10,428 bases of DNA from an uncultured Methanomassiliicoccales archaeon (GTDB taxonomy: Archaea > Thermoplasmatota > Thermoplasmata > Methanomassiliicoccales > Methanomethylophilaceae). Positions 7,032 to 10,428 of the stretch are shown in pieces. The stretch lies in the NCBI GenBank assembly GCA_934234005.1, contig CAKQHC010000051.1:1-10428 (forward strand). Direction: 5' to 3'. The position numbers were made by a program, and so were the translations under genes. Each line of letters begins with the position of its first letter. The stretch's first letter is position 1. The notes beneath the pieces were generated by a model that was not told the origin of the DNA, searched no databases, and saw only the letters and a program-made list of their open reading frames with translations.

Positions 7032-7044
7032 GGCCGTATCGGCC
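7032..7044 (+). other. GC-rich hairpin in the surface-protein leader
   Basis: GGCCG (7032-7036) and CGGCC (7040-7044) are exact reverse complements around TAT. The arms end 13 bases before the ATG, in the place where a ribosome-binding site would lie, and no GGAGG-like site is seen there. It could hinder or time translation, or act as a protein-binding site. Confidence 0.35.
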
Positions 7045-7057
7045 ACAGGCGCATTAC

Positions 7058-10000
7058 ATGAACATTAAGAGAATTAAACTGGGGGTTCTCTCCTCGGCTG
7101 TGATTCTGATGTTAGTGGTTTCGTCATTCTGTATGACGGCCTCTGACAATGATGGGAACGATGCTTATGCAACACCTATAGAATCATACGACTCGGAGGA
7201 ATCTGAAAAAACATTCGGTGATTTATTCACTAATCTGCAAGGAATGCTGAACGTAATTCTGAAAACAGATTATACCGGATATGCAAAATTTGACAAAAAT
7301 ACCATAACAGATAATGTAGAAATTAATGAAGACACATACATTGCGGACAATTCCTCAATTGTCTTCGGGAATAATTCTCAGATTATCGTAAAAACCGGAT
7401 GCATCCTGATAATTGCGGGAAATGTCTCTATGAGCGGTTCCGTCAAAATCGTACTTGAACCGAATGCTTCACTGCGTGTGGGTAATTTCAATATTATAGG
7501 CGGCCTTGATGCTCCGACCGTTGTCGATGCCACATCAGGCCTTAACATTAAATTTAAAAACATTTGTGACGAGAAGTCCGACTACTGGAATCTGTATATC
7601 GATGTGGATGTTCTCGGAGAAACTCTGAGTATAGCTTCCGACAATACAACAACCGGTGAAAAATATGGCTTGAGAATCACAGACAACGGCGTTTCATCCG
7701 AACTCACCGTTTCAGCTGCACTCGGCCTCAATTCCGATCTTCTCAATAATACCGACACTGTCAACATGATCGGAATCTTGGATCTTTTAGACAAATTTTC
7801 CGCCGACAGAACACTTATTCCTGCCGTGGACGTGTCTGCTGCCATAGATAATATTGAATTTGTACGCACAGACAATGTTACAAGCACCAGTCTCATCGCA
7901 TACGACCTGTATGCTTCGATGAAAACATCTGCCGAAGGTTTCGTAGCAGATGTATCTTTTGAAGACATATCTGTCTATACAACTGAAACTAATGTTACTT
8001 CCGACGGTAGCTCTAAGGATAGTTCAAAAAACATTGCCAACACATTATACAGTGCAGAACAATGCAAAATTAATCTGGTCTGGAGTGATAAAATCACTCT
8101 GAGTGGGAAAATATCCGATATGAGATATGAATCCATAAAAGGGGAATACACCATAACCAAAGATACAGGATATACATTAGACGGAAGCGCGTCAACCGAT
8201 AGAGGAAGTATATCCCAAATATCCATTGAAGCTGACTTATCCGCAGAAGGCCTCAAAGAATTGCTCAAAGATCCGCTGACAATAGATTTCTCTAAGATTA
8301 AAGCCGATGTAAAAATCAAGGCATCCATAGATAATTTGGAAATCGATTCTAACAATCAGACATACTACCACACCTCCGATGAAATAATAACCGAGGACAA
8401 AATAAACAATTATCTGACCAGCGACAATTGGGTCCGTATAACTGCCTCTGCCGAGAGCACGTTGGAATTCTCGACAAACGGAAGCGTATCTGCAGATGTA
8501 AAACTGAAAGAACTCAGTATATTAGATAAGAATACTGACGTGAAAAATTCGGAAAACAATTGTGAAAACAGAATATACGTGAAAGGTGCCTCTGTCAGTA
8601 TTGATGCATCTCATGCACAGATTATGAAACTGATTTGCTACACAATCGTATACAAAGAAGATGTCGAACTCACAGATGTTCTTCCGATTATCTTGGACAA
8701 GTCAAAAATAGATGTTGAAGTCGGTCTCGAAGAGTTCACATTGAGCGAAAAGAAAAAAGACCGCGACTTTGAAATAGGCATAACTTCCAATACTCCCGGC
8801 AAACAGGCTGCAAATGTGAAACTCAATGCAAAATGCACGCCCACTATTAATCCTTTCAAACCCGACGTGTCTGTATCTGTTGTTATGGGACTTACGCCCG
8901 ATTCAACGGTAAACCTGATGGAAAAAGACGAAAACGTCACTAAAATCACAATCCGCGGAGTAACTGCAAACGCTTCATTAAACGGTTCGTTTGATGTACT
9001 TGGATTAATCAATGGCAATATCTCCAAACTTGAATCGTTGAAATTGAATGCTGAGGCGTCCGTATCTGAAATTGAAATAATACAATATAATAACGAAAAC
9101 TATACAAGAATGGTTATTGAGAATCCCGGACTTAAAATGGATCATAACCTGTTTGAACTTATATATTACATAAAAGATGCGAATATGTACGATGCGTACA
9201 TAAAAGACAGTTCAATTCCATCCGTCACTATCTATTCGGGTAACAACAAAAACAACCGCCTGGATACAAACAATCCATACAACCAGTTTATATTCAAAAA
9301 CGGAAAATATGTTGATGATTTATGGATTTTTGATTCACCCGAAATAGTGAAAAGTATCAACGGATATTCAGATACCATAACCGGAAAAAACACCAAAATA
9401 CTGCCGGCATCATTCAAAATCTCTGACGGAAAATTCTTCTGTGATCCAGTCACGATGGAAAATGGAGATCCCAGTCCGGATAATCTTTGTATATCTGCAT
9501 ACACGGTCGAAGGACTTTCCGACAGTGTATACACTATAGCCGCAGGAACAAAAATTACGGTGTTCCCGACCACCGATAACGATGGTTTCAGGGGATGGCA
9601 TGTTAACGGAGAATTTTATAAGCTCGGAACCACAATTACAATAGACAGGAATTTGGTCATAAACGAAATTTATGAAAATTACGTTACAACAGAACTTTTC
9701 GTAGATAGTAAAGTGTGGAGAAGCATCAGCATGGTTTCCGGAGATATAATACATGTGCAAGATCCGGAACTTGAAAATCATAGATTCGTAGGGTGGTTTG
9801 ACTCTGACGGTGAAGATGCGAAAGAAGTAACTACGCTAAAATGTACTGACGGCGGAAAATATTATGCGCACTTTGAACTCTTGACATCCATATCCTTCTA
9901 TGACGGGGATACTTTACTCAAAACATTCTACGGCAAAAACTGGGAAAGAATCATGTATTATCCTGACAATCTGAAAGACGGCACATTCGTCGGATGGTCG

Positions 10001-10428
10001 GATAAGAAAGACGGCGATCCGTTAGACAAATATGAGTTTGAGTTTGGATACACCGATCAGACCTATTATGCCATTTATTACGAAAAATTCACCGTAACAT
10101 TCAAAGACGGCGACAAAACCGTCGGTGAAATCCGTGATATCAAGGGAACTGTAGTTACATTGCCTACACTGGATAACAAAGCCGATAGTCGTTTTGCAGG
10201 ATGGAAGAATGCAGAAGGAAGTATGATTACCGAGGTCGAAATCGGTACAAATAATGAAACATACTACGCTGTGTTTGAAGCTTACGCGATTATTAACATT
10301 ATTGCCGATGGCAAAACCATTACGATTTATGGCATGGAAGGCACCGAAGCTTCGCTTTCCGTGATTCCGACAATTGATGGAAAAAGATTCGTTGGATGCT
10401 TTACTGATGAAAATTTCACCGTCCCTGC
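7058..10428 (+). CDS. Large adhesin-like surface protein with InlB-type B-repeats (3' truncated)
   Basis: I translated this frame by hand: it is open from the ATG at 7058 to the last base, 1,123 complete codons with no stop, so it continues beyond the window. MNIKRIKL is followed by a hydrophobic segment at residues 8-28, a signal peptide or membrane anchor, then an acidic Asp/Asn/Glu-rich linker. Residues about 71-149 have the short alternating strands of a beta-solenoid (NSSIVFGNNSQIIVK, ILIIAGNVSMSGSVKIVLE). The middle, about 150-800, is beta-rich with a recurring strand motif such as ASIDNLEID, and I recognise no family there. From about residue 808, five Listeria-Bacteroides/B-repeat units follow, each with an FxGW-type core. 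Many Asn-x-Ser/Thr sequons suit an archaeal glycosylated envelope protein. The start is supported by the signal-like segment and not by a ribosome-binding site. The role is probably adhesion or cell-surface structure; this is inferred from architecture only. Confidence 0.85.
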   Translation, partial: MNIKRIKLGVLSSAVILMLVVSSFCMTASDNDGNDAYATPIESYDSEESEKTFGDLFTNLQGMLNVILKTDYTGYAKFDKNTITDNVEINEDTYIADNSSIVFGNNSQIIVKTGCILIIAGNVSMSGSVKIVLEPNASLRVGNFNIIGGLDAPTVVDATSGLNIKFKNICDEKSDYWNLYIDVDVLGETLSIASDNTTTGEKYGLRITDNGVSSELTVSAALGLNSDLLNNTDTVNMIGILDLLDKFSADRTLIPAVDVSAAIDNIEFVRTDNVTSTSLIAYDLYASMKTSAEGFVADVSFEDISVYTTETNVTSDGSSKDSSKNIANTLYSAEQCKINLVWSDKITLSGKISDMRYESIKGEYTITKDTGYTLDGSASTDRGSISQISIEADLSAEGLKELLKDPLTIDFSKIKADVKIKASIDNLEIDSNNQTYYHTSDEIITEDKINNYLTSDNWVRITASAESTLEFSTNGSVSADVKLKELSILDKNTDVKNSENNCENRIYVKGASVSIDASHAQIMKLICYTIVYKEDVELTDVLPIILDKSKIDVEVGLEEFTLSEKKKDRDFEIGITSNTPGKQAANVKLNAKCTPTINPFKPDVSVSVVMGLTPDSTVNLMEKDENVTKITIRGVTANASLNGSFDVLGLINGNISKLESLKLNAEASVSEIEIIQYNNENYTRMVIENPGLKMDHNLFELIYYIKDANMYDAYIKDSSIPSVTIYSGNNKNNRLDTNNPYNQFIFKNGKYVDDLWIFDSPEIVKSINGYSDTITGKNTKILPASFKISDGKFFCDPVTMENGDPSPDNLCISAYTVEGLSDSVYTIAAGTKITVFPTTDNDGFRGWHVNGEFYKLGTTITIDRNLVINEIYENYVTTELFVDSKVWRSISMVSGDIIHVQDPELENHRFVGWFDSDGEDAKEVTTLKCTDGGKYYAHFELLTSISFYDGDTLLKTFYGKNWERIMYYPDNLKDGTFVGWSDKKDGDPLDKYEFEFGYTDQTYYAIYYEKFTVTFKDGDKTVGEIRDIKGTVVTLPTLDNKADSRFAGWKNAEGSMITEVEIGTNNETYYAVFEAYAIINIIADGKTITIYGMEGTEASLSVIPTIDGKRFVGCFTDENFTVP
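9479..10428 (+). repeat. Five tandem ~67-residue B-repeat (Flg_new/InlB-type) units, the last cut by the window edge
   Basis: Units begin near 9479, 9686, 9884, 10088 and 10286. Each carries a strand, a Gly-rich turn, the core G-F/R-F-x-G-W and a terminal Tyr-rich strand such as QTYYAIY or ETYYAVFE. The core Trp codons are at 9596, 9794, 9995 and 10202; the fifth unit has Cys (TGC at 10397-10399) in that place. Spacings are 66, 67, 69 and 65 residues. The units are diverged in sequence, so they are old duplications and not recent DNA repeats. In other proteins such repeats form extended rods that project a functional head from the cell. Confidence 0.8.

Noticed and set aside
7378..9781. Several - strand open frames of 60-130 codons across the surface-protein region
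   Set aside because: They are shadows of the continuous + strand frame from 7058, which has a signal segment, recognisable repeats and no stop.
1..10428. CRISPR array, insertion sequence, integrase or toxin-antitoxin pair
   Set aside because: No regularly spaced direct repeats, transposase motifs, terminal inverted repeats or small paired genes were seen on either strand.

Overview
The window looks archaeal and most likely comes from a host-associated Methanomassiliicoccales-type methanogen. The evidence is an archaeal/eukaryal-type isoleucyl-tRNA synthetase, TATA-like elements instead of bacterial -35/-10 boxes, a GGAGG ribosome-binding site, substrate-binding and surface proteins with a short Lys/Arg N-terminus followed by one hydrophobic segment and an acidic Asp/Asn-rich linker, and a large surface protein with Listeria-Bacteroides (InlB B-type) repeats. 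The lineage is an inference from protein style; no rRNA gene is present to prove it.

Layout. Positions 1-234 hold the 3' end of a PD-(D/E)XK nuclease-type gene on the + strand. It converges on a three-gene ABC importer operon on the - strand, transcribed from about 3510 down to 270: substrate-binding protein, FecCD-family permease, ATPase. This is an iron-siderophore/haem/cobalamin-type uptake system. The binding protein carries an unusual dockerin-like double calcium-loop module between its membrane anchor and its ligand-binding domain. A 312-base AT-rich intergenic region (3511-3822) separates this operon from the divergent ileS gene and contains a perfect 9+9 inverted repeat that is a good operator candidate.

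ileS (3895-6852, +) is complete. Its start is set by a GGAGG site and not by an upstream in-frame ATG, which lies directly before the likely TATA box. A GAAA-capped GC hairpin follows the stop. After about 200 non-coding bases, a very large secreted or membrane-anchored surface protein begins at 7058 and stays open to the window edge (1,123 complete codons, no stop). It has an N-terminal hydrophobic segment, a beta-solenoid-like stretch, a long beta-rich middle region with a recurring strand motif, and at least five roughly 67-residue B-repeats at the truncated end.

How it fits together: the importer binds, translocates and energises uptake of a metal chelate or corrinoid; ileS is housekeeping; the surface protein is probably an adhesin-like cell-envelope component. 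The genes flanking the importer show no functional link to it. No mobile element, CRISPR array, rRNA or tRNA gene was found. The least ordinary features are the dockerin-like module on the binding protein, the operator-like palindrome, the missing Q-loop glutamine in the ATPase, and the large surface protein.
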